From Christensenellaceae bacterium (lineage in GTDB: Bacteria > Bacillota > Clostridia > Christensenellales > Aristaeellaceae), in NCBI GenBank assembly GCA_017881705.1, contig JADGQP010000029.1:1-17628 (forward strand): a DNA stretch of 17,628 bases, given 5' to 3'. The position numbers and the translations under genes are program-made. The notes beneath the pieces are model-generated. The model searched no databases. It saw only the letters and a program-made list of their open reading frames with translations, and was not told where the DNA came from. Each line of letters starts with the position of its first letter. The first letter of the stretch is position 1. This document shows, piece after piece, positions 1 through 7,582 of the stretch.

Positions 1-703
1 CGCTGGCCGGTTTGGTGGCCACCCATTGCCCATCGCGCATAATGGTGACTTCGTCGGAAATCCGCAGAATCTCCTCCATCTTATGGGAGATGTAAATAAT
101 ACCGCAGCCCCGATCCCGCAGCATATGGATGATCTTAAAAAGATGTTCCACTTCGGTTTCGGTCAGCGACGAAGTAGGTTCGTCAAAAACGATCACCTTC
201 GAGTTGAAGGAAACAGCCTTGGCGATCTCCACCATTTGCCGCTGGGAAACCGGCATGGTGCTCATGATGGTTTTAGGGTTGACGTTAATGCCCAGATCGT
301 TGAATATTTTCATGGTGTCGGCAAACATTTTCCGCTCCGACACCAACGGTATCGATTTGGATATTTTGGGGTAGCGCCCCAGCCAGATATTATCCATAAC
401 GCTGCGCTTCAGGGCCTGGTTCAGTTCCTGGTGCACCATTGCCACGCCGTTGTCCAGCGCCTCGCGGGAGGAACGAAAATTGATTTCTTTGCCTTCCAGG
501 TAGATGTGCCCTTCGTCTTTGGAATAAATACCGAAAAGACATTTCATCAGCGTGCTTTTTCCGGCGCCGTTTTCGCCCATCAGGGCATGCACGGTGCCCG
601 CCTTCACGTTGAGCGATACGTTATCCAGCGCCCTTACGCCCGGAAAACTTTTGCTGATGCCTTCCATCCGCAAAAGCACGTTATTGTCGCCCGGTGTAAC
701 CAT
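1..703 (-). CDS. mglA: Galactose/methyl galactoside-type ABC importer ATPase, N-terminal 234 codons (runs off the left edge)
   Basis: This is the cytoplasmic ATPase that powers sugar import with a membrane permease and the binding protein encoded just upstream. The visible 234 residues cover the first of the two nucleotide-binding domains of an MglA/RbsA-type protein of about 500 residues. Walker A is GENGAGKST (43-51), the Q-loop is VHQELNQ (90-96), Walker B is VIVFDEP (170-176) and the H-loop is SHK (206-208). The signature region is the degenerate PVSQRQMVEIAKA (151-163) that is typical of MglA rather than a canonical LSGGQ. The ATG at 703 has AAGGAG at 714-719, 10 nt upstream. It lies 172 nt downstream of mglB, with strong hairpins in the gap. 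The C-terminal half and any mglC are outside the window. The family is secure; the exact sugar is inferred from the neighbour. Confidence 0.93.
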   Translation of the reverse strand, partial: MVTPGDNNVLLRMEGISKSFPGVRALDNVSLNVKAGTVHALMGENGAGKSTLMKCLFGIYSKDEGHIYLEGKEINFRSSREALDNGVAMVHQELNQALKRSVMDNIWLGRYPKISKSIPLVSERKMFADTMKIFNDLGINVNPKTIMSTMPVSQRQMVEIAKAVSFNSKVIVFDEPTSSLTETEVEHLFKIIHMLRDRGCGIIYISHKMEEILRISDEVTIMRDGQWVATKPAS

Positions 704-727
704 ATTCGGATTTCTCCTTCTTGTGGG

Positions 728-744
728 GGAGCGCGCCGCGCTCC
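728..744 (-). promoter_or_regulatory. Small hairpin just upstream of the mglA ribosome site
   Basis: A 7-bp perfect stem, GGAGCGC and GCGCTCC with a GCC loop, ends about 9 nt from the AAGGAG of mglA. In the mglBA transcript it could protect the mglA 5' end or modulate initiation. No T-tract follows it, so it is not an obvious terminator. The function is inferred. Confidence 0.4.
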
Positions 745-813
745 GTCCCGCGCCCGCAAACAGGCCGCCAAAGCAAAATGCCCCCGCGCCGGTGGGGCGT
801 AAACATGAAATCC

Positions 814-843
814 GCGCGGAGGGAGCCTGCGCTCCCTCCGCGC
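814..843 (-). promoter_or_regulatory. Strong intra-operon hairpin between mglB and mglA
   Basis: A perfect 13-bp GC-rich inverted repeat (814-826 pairs with 831-843, arm GCGCGGAGGGAGC) closes a 4-nt loop. It lies 32 nt after the mglB stop codon in the transcript. It lacks a T-tract. In sugar ABC operons such a structure commonly stabilises the upstream binding-protein message or partly terminates, so that far more receptor than ATPase is made. That role here is inferred from position. Confidence 0.6.
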
Positions 844-875
844 TCGTACAGGCTTGGAATGCCAAACGGTTTGGC

Positions 876-1934
876 TTACTCTCCGGTGTACTCCGCGTAC
901 GGGATGGCAACCTTCCAGTTGTCTTCGACTGTGTAGGCAGCATTGAGGCCTTCAAAGGCGCTCTTGCCGGCGATCATGTTAGCGGCGACGGTGGCGATAG
1001 CATCGGCCATGCCAACGGCATCCTGCTTGATGGTGCCAGCCATGTAGCCGGAGGCGATCATGGTCTTGGCGTCCTCGGTGGCATCCACGCCGAACACGGG
1101 GATGGTCTTGGCAGCATCGCCGTTGTTGTAGCCAACCGCCTGCAGGGCGGTCACGGCGCCGATGGCCATTTCGTCGTTGTTGCCGATTACGAGCTCGACC
1201 ATGTTGCCGCTGGCTTCGTTATACTGGGCCAGAACGGTCTGCATGTAATCCAGCGCGACCTGACGGCTCCAGGTGCCGTTCTGGTCTACGAGGTAGAGCT
1301 TATCGTTGCTGGGATCGTAGAACTTAAGGTCGGGTTTGCCAGCGGCTTCCAGAACGGTATTAGCGTCCTCAACGCCGTACTTGGTGCGGGCAATGGCTTC
1401 CTGGTTGGCTTCGTCGCCCTTGAACATTACGTAGCTGATCACGCCGTCGTGGTTCAGGTCGTACTTGTCATAATTGGCAACCAGGTATTTGCCGATCATT
1501 TTGCCCTGCATGATGCCGGCTTCTTCATAGTTGGTGCCGACGAACACGCACTTGTCGTAGCTGGTCACGACGTCTTTGGAAACGGAGCGGTTGAAGAAAA
1601 TCAGCGGGATTCCAGCGGTCTTGGCATTATCCACCACGTTCTGGGCGATGCCATCGGCGCCGGTTTCGCAGATGTTCACGGCCAGCAGGTTGACGCCGCT
1701 GGCGATAGCCGTGGTGATCTGGTCAGTCTGCGTGGCCTGGGTGGCGTTGGCATCCTGGTCCACGAAGCTGATGCCCTTTGCCGTCAGAGCGGTGTCAAGG
1801 CTGGAGCGTACGGAAGAAAGATACACGTCGCTGAAGGTATACCAGAACACCTGCGCATTGCCTTCGGCCAAGGCGGCGGTGAACAGGCCCAGCGCCATCA
1901 CGAGCGCCAGAAGCAGGGAAACGAGTTTTTTCAT
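876..1934 (-). CDS. mglB: Galactose/glucose-type periplasmic sugar-binding protein of the Mgl transporter
   Basis: This is the extracytoplasmic receptor that delivers a sugar to the MglA/permease importer; it is 352 aa. A signal peptide (MKKLVSLLLALVMALGLFTA, then probable cleavage after ALA at 23) has no lipobox cysteine. The EF-hand-like calcium loop of galactose-binding proteins is present (DLNHDGVIS, 159-167), with the distant Glu at 247. By eye alignment to E. coli MglB, the contacts Tyr10, Asp14, Asn91, Arg158, Trp183, Asn211 and Asp236 are kept (Y32, D36, N115, R183, W222, N253, D284). His152, Asp154 and Asn256 are replaced by N177, E179 and Q304, so the ligand may not be plain glucose or galactose. 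The start at 1934 is chosen because AAGGAG (1946-1951) is 11 nt away; the in-frame ATG at 1943 is only 2 nt from it. It is divergent from the regulator genes. Confidence 0.9.
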   Translation of the reverse strand: MKKLVSLLLALVMALGLFTAALAEGNAQVFWYTFSDVYLSSVRSSLDTALTAKGISFVDQDANATQATQTDQITTAIASGVNLLAVNICETGADGIAQNVVDNAKTAGIPLIFFNRSVSKDVVTSYDKCVFVGTNYEEAGIMQGKMIGKYLVANYDKYDLNHDGVISYVMFKGDEANQEAIARTKYGVEDANTVLEAAGKPDLKFYDPSNDKLYLVDQNGTWSRQVALDYMQTVLAQYNEASGNMVELVIGNNDEMAIGAVTALQAVGYNNGDAAKTIPVFGVDATEDAKTMIASGYMAGTIKQDAVGMADAIATVAANMIAGKSAFEGLNAAYTVEDNWKVAIPYAEYTGE

Positions 1935-2034
1935 GAAAATCATCTCTCCTTTTCATTGGGTACGGTTTTTGTTCCGAATGGAATCCGTAGTCCTATCGTA
2001 AAACATTCAGGTGGAAATATGAATGCAATTTTAC

Positions 2035-2063
2035 ATTGTATTATGTGGAAAAACAACTATCAT
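2035..2063 (-). promoter_or_regulatory. Candidate promoter of mglBA
   Basis: Read on the minus strand, ATGATA (-35, 2058-2063) and TACAAT (-10, 2035-2040) are separated by 17 bp. The -10 matches 5 of 6 and the -35 matches 4 of 6. The predicted start near 2028 gives a leader of about 90 nt containing CATTC-N12-GAATG (2004-2025), a possible small hairpin or operator. The weak -35 fits an activator-dependent promoter, which is an inference. Confidence 0.45.
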
Positions 2064-2086
2064 GAACGTACACGCTAAAATTTGAA

Positions 2087-2115
2087 TTGACTTTGTTTTC
2101 GTTCCTCCGTATCAT
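2087..2115 (+). promoter_or_regulatory. Candidate promoter of the two-component/sensor operon
   Basis: TTGACT (2087-2092) and TATCAT (2110-2115) are separated by exactly 17 bp, 5 of 6 and 4 of 6 matches to the vegetative consensus. A start near 2122 would place the GGGAGG ribosome site (2122-2127) almost at the 5' end, giving a very short leader. It is back to back with the mgl promoter, with 23 bp between the two -35 elements. Confidence 0.55.
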
Positions 2116-2135
2116 CTGGGTGGGAGGTGTGGCGC

Positions 2136-3746
2136 GTGTATAAACTGCTGCTGGTGGACGACGAACGGGAAATTCTCAACGGGTTTACGGAAGTAATTCC
2201 GTTTGAAAAGCTGGGTTTCACCGTAGTCGGTCAGGCGGAAAACGGGTTGGAGGGCGTACGCCTTAGCGAAACGCTGGACCCCGACCTGATTATTACGGAT
2301 ATTCGCATGCCGCTGATGGACGGGCTGACCATGTGCCGGGAGATTCATCGGCTTTCGCCCGTGGCGCATTTTATCATCCTGACCGGATACGACGATTTTG
2401 AATACGCGCGCCAGGCCATGTCGTTCAAGAGCATGGATTATCTGCTCAAACCCATCTCCTCCACGGAGATGATCGGCGTGTTGAAGGAAACCCGCCAGAA
2501 GCTGGACGACGAGGTGGCCGAGCAGCGGGACATCAACCGCTTGCGCGCCAGTTTTGCCCAAAGCCTGCCGCTGCTTCGGGAGATGTTGCTGGGCTCGCTT
2601 CTGTCCGGCGGGGCGGACCCGGAAACCGTGATGAAGGAAGCCCCGCGTTACCAGCTTGCGCTGGCCGCGCCGCAGTACGCCGTGGCGGTTTTGCGTTCGC
2701 CCAGCGCGCGCCAGGCGCTTCCCGCCGACCTGAACGACCCGGAATTGATGAAACAGGCCGTGATCAACGTGGCTCGCGAGGTGCTGGCGGGTTATTTCTC
2801 CACGCAGGTTTTTCGCTTCGACGACAGGATTGCCGCGCTGATGCTGCTGCCCGACGCCACGGAAGAAACCTTTCGCAAGGTGCCGGAAGCGTTGGAAGTG
2901 CTGGAACGCACCATAGCACGTTACCTGGATATTACGCCGGCCATCGGCCTGGGCGCGCCGTGCTTTGCCCCCAAAGATTTGCGGACATGCGCGCGCCAGG
3001 CGCTATCGGCGCTGGATCACAGCGCCTTGCAGGGCGAAGGGGCGATTCTCTGTGTTACCGACATTGAACCGGGCAGCCGCGCCGAACAGGTGGCCGACGA
3101 AACCGGCCTGCGGGCGCTGAGCAACGCGATTAAAACGGGCAACCACGACGGGGCAAAACAGGCGTTGGATACGCTGATGGCCGCGCTGAACAAGCCGACG
3201 CCGCACAACTACCGGGTGTATCTGCTGGAAATTCTGCTTACGCTTTTGCGCACAGCACGGGACATGAACGCCGAACTGGATATTCTGGGTGAAAACAACC
3301 TTACCCTGGACGCCCTGATGCGTGAGCCGGACGTGCAAAAAGCCGCGCTGATCCTGTGGGAACGAACCGACCGGCTTGTACGCTCCATCCAGTCCAGCCG
3401 CGCCAGCGCGAGCGCCGAACTGGCGCACCGCGCCACCGAGTACCTGAGTGCCCGTTTTGCGGACCCGGATATGGGCGTGGAGCAGCTTTGCCGCGAACTG
3501 CACGTGTCCGCCAGCTATTTCAGCGCAGTTTATAAACAGGAAACAAAGGAAACTTTTCACCAGACGCTTACGCGTCTGCGCATGGATCTTTCCATGACGC
3601 TTCTGACCACGACCAACCGAAAAACCTCCGAAATCGCGGCGAGCGTGGGGTTGACCGACCCCAGTTATTTCAGCCACGCGTTTAAGCGGTATTTCGGCAT
3701 TTCACCTCTGCAGGCGCGCAACGGGAAGGGCGGGGAATCCGCATGA
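2136..3746 (+). CDS. YesN-type response regulator, receiver plus AraC-family DNA-binding domain
   Basis: This is the cytoplasmic transcription regulator phosphorylated by the sensor kinase encoded next; 536 aa. The receiver domain spans residues 1-120: acidic pair D8-D9, phospho-acceptor D55 in LIITDIRMP, T83, and K105 in LLKPIS. A middle region of about 300 residues follows, with no motif I recognise. The C-terminal hundred residues form a double helix-turn-helix AraC domain (LCRELHVSASYFSAVYK and IAASVGLTDPSYFSHAFKRY), the second with the usual F-GISP ending. The start GTG at 2136 is preferred because GGGAGG (2122-2127) lies 8 nt upstream; the in-frame GTG at 2127 overlaps that site. Its stop overlaps the kinase start (ATGA). 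The likely target is the divergent mglBA promoter, by analogy with Clostridium XylFII-LytS/YesN; that is inference. Confidence 0.93.
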   Translation: MYKLLLVDDEREILNGFTEVIPFEKLGFTVVGQAENGLEGVRLSETLDPDLIITDIRMPLMDGLTMCREIHRLSPVAHFIILTGYDDFEYARQAMSFKSMDYLLKPISSTEMIGVLKETRQKLDDEVAEQRDINRLRASFAQSLPLLREMLLGSLLSGGADPETVMKEAPRYQLALAAPQYAVAVLRSPSARQALPADLNDPELMKQAVINVAREVLAGYFSTQVFRFDDRIAALMLLPDATEETFRKVPEALEVLERTIARYLDITPAIGLGAPCFAPKDLRTCARQALSALDHSALQGEGAILCVTDIEPGSRAEQVADETGLRALSNAIKTGNHDGAKQALDTLMAALNKPTPHNYRVYLLEILLTLLRTARDMNAELDILGENNLTLDALMREPDVQKAALILWERTDRLVRSIQSSRASASAELAHRATEYLSARFADPDMGVEQLCRELHVSASYFSAVYKQETKETFHQTLTRLRMDLSMTLLTTTNRKTSEIAASVGLTDPSYFSHAFKRYFGISPLQARNGKGGESA

Positions 3747-5482
3747 TCGCGCGGCTGAAGGAGCGCGGGCGGAGCCTGAACACGATGATGACGCTTGGGA
3801 TGCTGCTTTTTACAGGCATCCTGCTAACATTCATGGGCGCGGCGCTGGTGCCGTTCATCAGCAATCTCCTGTCCGAGAACGCCATTGAGCGTACGCGTGA
3901 AACCGTGTCGCAAAGCGTGAATGTTGTGGATCAATATGTGGATTCTACCGTTTCTACCCTGCAGTTCGCAACCTCGCTGATCCCCGCCGACCCTGATAAG
4001 GAAATCGCCTGGCACTCGCAGATCGACCTGTTGGCGCGCGCCAATTCCGACATCGCGGCGCTCGCGTTTTTCGATGGGAACGGCGATTGCCTGTATTCCA
4101 CGGCCGGCCAGCCGAGCGTGAACGGCACGGCCATCCAAAGCCGCGAATGGTTCACCTCCGCCTTGAAACAGGAAGGAACGCTGACCTATTTTTCTATGCC
4201 TTACGTACAGGATATTTTTAGGAACCAGCATGGCTATGTGCTTACGCTTTCGCGGGCCGTCAACTACCTGGAAGGCGGCGACCGGAAAGCGGGCGTGATG
4301 CTGATGGATATCACCTATTCCAGCTTCGCCGCGCTGACCGACCGTGTGAAGCTTGGCGACAGCGGTTATACCGACTTGATCAATGAAAACGGCGAGATGG
4401 TATCGCACCCGAAGCTCCAGTTGATTTACTCGGGCCAGGCCTCGGAAGATATTTCGGCTGTACTAAGCCAGATCGTTGGCCTTACGCGGGATAAACAGGC
4501 CGGACGCGAGCGCGTGTTGGTGATTGACGTGATTAACCAGACGCGCTGGCGCATGGTGGGCGTGGCCTATATCGACGAGATTCTGCAATCTAAAACGGCA
4601 TTCATCCGCATTATGTCGCTGGTGCTGCTGTCCGCGGCGCTCATCTCCCTGGGCGTGACGACGCTGATGGCTTACTGGGTCACGCAGCCGATAACCCACC
4701 TGGAGCATAAGATGCGCAAGGTGGAAGCGGGCGACCTGAACGTGACGATCACCGCGCGCGGTTTCAGCGAAATACGCCTGGTTGCCACGGCGTTTAACCA
4801 TATGCTCACCCGTATCCGCGAACTGATGGAGCAGATTGTCCACGAACAGGAAGCCAAGCGGCTTTACGAGCTAAACGCCCTGCAGGCGCAGATTAACCCC
4901 CACTTTTTATATAACACGCTGGACTCCATTATCTGGATGGAAGAACGGGGCCGCAGCCGCGAGGCGATTACGATGGTGTCGGCGTTGGCCAAGCTGTTCC
5001 GTATCTCCATCAGCAAAGGGGAAAGCGTTATTTACGTTTCCGAGGAGATCGAACACGTACGCAATTACGTGATTATTCAGCAGATGCGCTTTCAGGACCG
5101 CTTTGAGTGCGATATCCAGGCCGAGCCGGAAACCCTTGGCGAGCGCACGGTAAAACTGGTGCTCCAGCCTTTGGTGGAAAACGCGCTCAACCACGCGATT
5201 GACGAGGCGGACGGTTCGCCCATACACATCAAGGTACGCGCCTTCCTAACGGAGGACGAATTGCGCCTGCTTGTGGAGGACGACGGCATTGGTATCCCCG
5301 AGGATACGCTCAAGGGCATCCTCACGCGGCCGTCGGGGCGGGGCGGCATAGGCTTACGCAACGTGCATGAACGTATTCAGCTCACCTTCGGCAAGCAATA
5401 CGGCCTGACGATTGAAAGCAAGGATGGTCAGGGTACGCGGGTGACCATTCGCATGCCGCGCGAAAAGGGGGAAAAGGCGTGA
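3743..5482 (+). CDS. YesM-type sensor histidine kinase (extracellular Cache-like sensor, HAMP, His_kinase, HATPase)
   Basis: This membrane sensor kinase of 579 aa is the partner of the preceding regulator. TM1 is about residues 13-38 and TM2 about 288-312. The roughly 245-residue extracellular stretch between them looks like a double Cache sensor (for example EWFTSALKQEG and TYFSMPYV). A HAMP linker follows (about 313-365). The His_kinase domain carries phospho-acceptor H387 in QAQINPHFLYNTLDS. The ATPase domain has the N box N480 (VENALNHAI), the G1 box DDGIGIP (513-519) and the G2 box GGIGLRN (534-540). It overlaps both neighbours by 4 nt, so the proteins are probably made together. The ligand is unknown. 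It may sense sugar through the two binding-protein-like products downstream rather than, or as well as, its own Cache domain. Confidence 0.93.
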   Translation: MIARLKERGRSLNTMMTLGMLLFTGILLTFMGAALVPFISNLLSENAIERTRETVSQSVNVVDQYVDSTVSTLQFATSLIPADPDKEIAWHSQIDLLARANSDIAALAFFDGNGDCLYSTAGQPSVNGTAIQSREWFTSALKQEGTLTYFSMPYVQDIFRNQHGYVLTLSRAVNYLEGGDRKAGVMLMDITYSSFAALTDRVKLGDSGYTDLINENGEMVSHPKLQLIYSGQASEDISAVLSQIVGLTRDKQAGRERVLVIDVINQTRWRMVGVAYIDEILQSKTAFIRIMSLVLLSAALISLGVTTLMAYWVTQPITHLEHKMRKVEAGDLNVTITARGFSEIRLVATAFNHMLTRIRELMEQIVHEQEAKRLYELNALQAQINPHFLYNTLDSIIWMEERGRSREAITMVSALAKLFRISISKGESVIYVSEEIEHVRNYVIIQQMRFQDRFECDIQAEPETLGERTVKLVLQPLVENALNHAIDEADGSPIHIKVRAFLTEDELRLLVEDDGIGIPEDTLKGILTRPSGRGGIGLRNVHERIQLTFGKQYGLTIESKDGQGTRVTIRMPREKGEKA

Positions 5483-6405
5483 AACGACCCTTGATTATAT
5501 GCCTCGTTTGCCTAGCGGCGTCGCTGCTGGTCATGTTTTTCGGCTTTCATGGCACGCCGGAAACCGCCGCCGCCCCATCCCGTACCGTGGCGCTGCTGAC
5601 ACAGGCGGATACGGGCAGCTTTCTATTGCAGCTGCGCAACGGCGCGCAGGCGGCCGCCGATGAAACGGGAAACAAGCTGACCCTTGTAACGGTGAACGTG
5701 ATGAGCGACCCCGCCGCGCAGATTGCGGCGCTGCAGGAGGACGGGATCGCGGCTGTGCTGCTGTATGCCGAAAGCGACGAGCTGATAAGCCGCGTGCTTA
5801 GCGCCTGCACGGACACGGGCCTGCCGGTAACGCTGCTGGACCGCCAGGCTTCGGGCTTCGTTTCCGCCTCGAGCGACGAAAAACTTGCCGGAGCACTGGC
5901 GGTGCGGCAGGCGAAAGCGTTGGGCTGTGAAACGTTTGTGTTCCTGGCTGGCGACGGCGTGGCCTCGGAGAGGTTAAGCGGCGCGGCGGACGAGATGGGC
6001 GTGGGGCCGGCCGAACCGGCGACGTGGTACGGGTGGAAAGACAGCGGCGCGGTTGTGCCGGCGGAAATCCGTAAAAACCTAGACGACGGCGCGGGGGTGA
6101 TCGCCCTGACCGGCGATGCGGTACGGGCAGCCGTAAACCTGCTTAGCGATGGGACGCTACGCGCCGGCTGCGTTATCATCGGTGTGGATTCCGGCGCGGA
6201 TTGCGTGCCCCTGCTGGAGAACGGCCAGGTGAACGCGATGGTGCTGCCGGCACCCTATCCCATGGGCTACCTGGGCTTTCAGGAAGCCGAAAACCAGCTG
6301 GCGGGCAAACGTGCGGGCGTCGTTACAGCGGAACCGAAGCTGATTACCCCCGAGAATCTGTACAGCGCCGAGGTTGTGAAGATCGCCTTCCCGCTGATAC
6401 AGTAG
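5479..6405 (+). CDS. Membrane-anchored periplasmic-binding-fold protein (Peripla_BP_4-like), probable kinase accessory
   Basis: A 308-aa protein with one N-terminal hydrophobic segment (about residues 4-23, ICLVCLAASLLVMFFGF) and no convincing lipobox or cleavage site, so it is probably anchored with the rest outside. The remainder follows the LacI/RbsB two-lobe pattern: VALLTQADTGSFLLQLRNGA at the start, VTLLDRQASGF at the hinge, VIIGVDSGADCVPLLENGQV in the second lobe, and a typical C-terminus. Polar sugar contacts seen in real transport receptors are hard to find, so it may be a degenerate receptor working by protein contact. It starts at GTG 5479, overlapping the kinase stop by 4 nt, with AAGGGGGAAAAGG just upstream. 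The fold is fairly sure; the role as sensory accessory is inferred from operon position. Confidence 0.75.
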   Translation: MKRPLIICLVCLAASLLVMFFGFHGTPETAAAPSRTVALLTQADTGSFLLQLRNGAQAAADETGNKLTLVTVNVMSDPAAQIAALQEDGIAAVLLYAESDELISRVLSACTDTGLPVTLLDRQASGFVSASSDEKLAGALAVRQAKALGCETFVFLAGDGVASERLSGAADEMGVGPAEPATWYGWKDSGAVVPAEIRKNLDDGAGVIALTGDAVRAAVNLLSDGTLRAGCVIIGVDSGADCVPLLENGQVNAMVLPAPYPMGYLGFQEAENQLAGKRAGVVTAEPKLITPENLYSAEVVKIAFPLIQ

Positions 6406-6447
6406 CGGGCCGCCATGGGGCGGGTTGGCGGAAGGGAGCGAAAGAAC

Positions 6448-7449
6448 ATGAAACATAAACGGCTGGCGACGGTTATCCTGGCAATGATTCTTGCCGCGCA
6501 AACGTCGGCGGCGGCAGCCTCGCCGCCCAAAATAGGCGTGTGTATTTATAACGCTGCCGATACGTTCATGAGCAGCGTCGTGCGGCAGATTCAAAAAGAA
6601 GGGGAAGGCAGCGCGGAGTTGACCGTAATGGACAGCGCCAACGACCAGAACCTTCAGTTCACGCAGGTGCTGGATATGCTGGATGATGGCGTGCAGGCGT
6701 TGATTATCAACCCTGTGGATCGCACTTCGGCGGTGTACCTGATCCGGCTGGCGCAAAGCAGAAACGTGCCGCTGGTGCTGATTAACCGCGAACCTTCCGC
6801 GGACGACCTTGCACTGTACGACGGCGCGTATTATGTGGGCACCGACCCCAAGGAAACCGGCTACCTGTGCGGCGAGCTGGTCGCGGATTGGTTTGCCGCC
6901 CATCCGGAAGCCGACCTTAACGGCGACGGCGTGATCCAGTACGTGCTGCTCAAAGGCGAACCCGGCCATCAGGACGCGGAACTGCGCACCCTCTATTCCC
7001 TACAGGCGATTACCGACGCGGGCTTTCGCACGCAGATGCTTGGCGAGGATACGGCGCTGTGGGAACGCTCCGTGGGTCAGGAAAAAATGGCGGGGTTCCT
7101 GGCTACCTGGGGAAACCGGATTGAGTGCGTTATTTCCAATAACGACGATATGGCGCTGGGCGCGATTGACGCGCTGAAGGCAGCCGGCTGGTTTACGGGC
7201 GGCCGGTATATGCCTGTCGTAGGCGTGGACGCCACCGAGCCCGCGCTGGAGGCGCTGCGCCAGGGTTCGCTGCTGGGCACGGTGCTCAACGACGCGATTA
7301 ACCAGGGGCGCGCGGCATGGAAGCTGGCGTGGCTGCTGTACAAACGCGAGCCGGTTACCTCCGAAAACCTGGGCTACGCGATGGACGCGAACCACCGCGT
7401 GTACATCCCCAGCCAGAAAATCACGCTGGATAACGTAGACACGCCGTAA
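6448..7449 (+). CDS. Galactose/glucose-binding protein homologue in the two-component operon (probable sugar sensor)
   Basis: Exported sugar-binding protein, 333 aa, clearly homologous to E. coli MglB. A signal peptide is followed by SAAAAS and there is no lipobox. Every classical glucose/galactose contact is present by eye alignment: Y34, D38, F40, N113, H174, D176, R180, W205, N232, D261 and N281. The calcium loop DLNGDGVIQ (156-164) and its distant Glu (226) are kept. The ATG at 6448 follows GAAGGGAG at 6431-6438 with about 9 nt spacing; an in-frame ATG at 6415 lacks such a site. It is the last gene of the regulator-kinase operon, 42 nt after the anchored protein, and no transport genes adjoin it. 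A sensory receptor for galactose or glucose is therefore more likely than a second transporter subunit, although it could also feed the Mgl importer. Confidence 0.87.
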   Translation: MKHKRLATVILAMILAAQTSAAAASPPKIGVCIYNAADTFMSSVVRQIQKEGEGSAELTVMDSANDQNLQFTQVLDMLDDGVQALIINPVDRTSAVYLIRLAQSRNVPLVLINREPSADDLALYDGAYYVGTDPKETGYLCGELVADWFAAHPEADLNGDGVIQYVLLKGEPGHQDAELRTLYSLQAITDAGFRTQMLGEDTALWERSVGQEKMAGFLATWGNRIECVISNNDDMALGAIDALKAAGWFTGGRYMPVVGVDATEPALEALRQGSLLGTVLNDAINQGRAAWKLAWLLYKREPVTSENLGYAMDANHRVYIPSQKITLDNVDTP

Positions 7450-7481
7450 AACACACGCTACATTCCCCCATAAATGCCAAC

Positions 7482-7513
7482 AAACCCCCCGAAACATTCC
7501 GTTTCGAGGGGTT
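7482..7513. terminator. Convergent-gap terminator hairpin, copy 1
   Basis: The arm CCCCCCGAAAC (7485-7495) pairs with GTTTCGAGGGG (7501-7511) with a single C-A mismatch and a 5-nt loop; AA and TT extend the stem. It lies 35 nt after the sensor-protein stop. There is no long T-tract, so strength is uncertain. It is near-identical to the hairpin at 7681-7712. Confidence 0.55.
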
Positions 7514-7582
7514 CGATCTTGTTTAAGAAGCCTGCTTTCAGGAGGGTTCGGAGGGCCACAGCCCTCTGATTGCCGCTCGTAT

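Noticed and set aside
552..2078. Long plus-strand open frame antisense to mglB/mglA
   Set aside because: It lies opposite two well-recognised genes, its translation resembles no known protein, and GC-rich third positions routinely keep the opposite strand open.
6448..7449. Second MglB homologue as the receptor of an additional ABC importer
   Set aside because: No ATPase or permease gene lies beside it and it closes a kinase/regulator operon, so a sensor role is favoured, although sharing the Mgl importer is not excluded.
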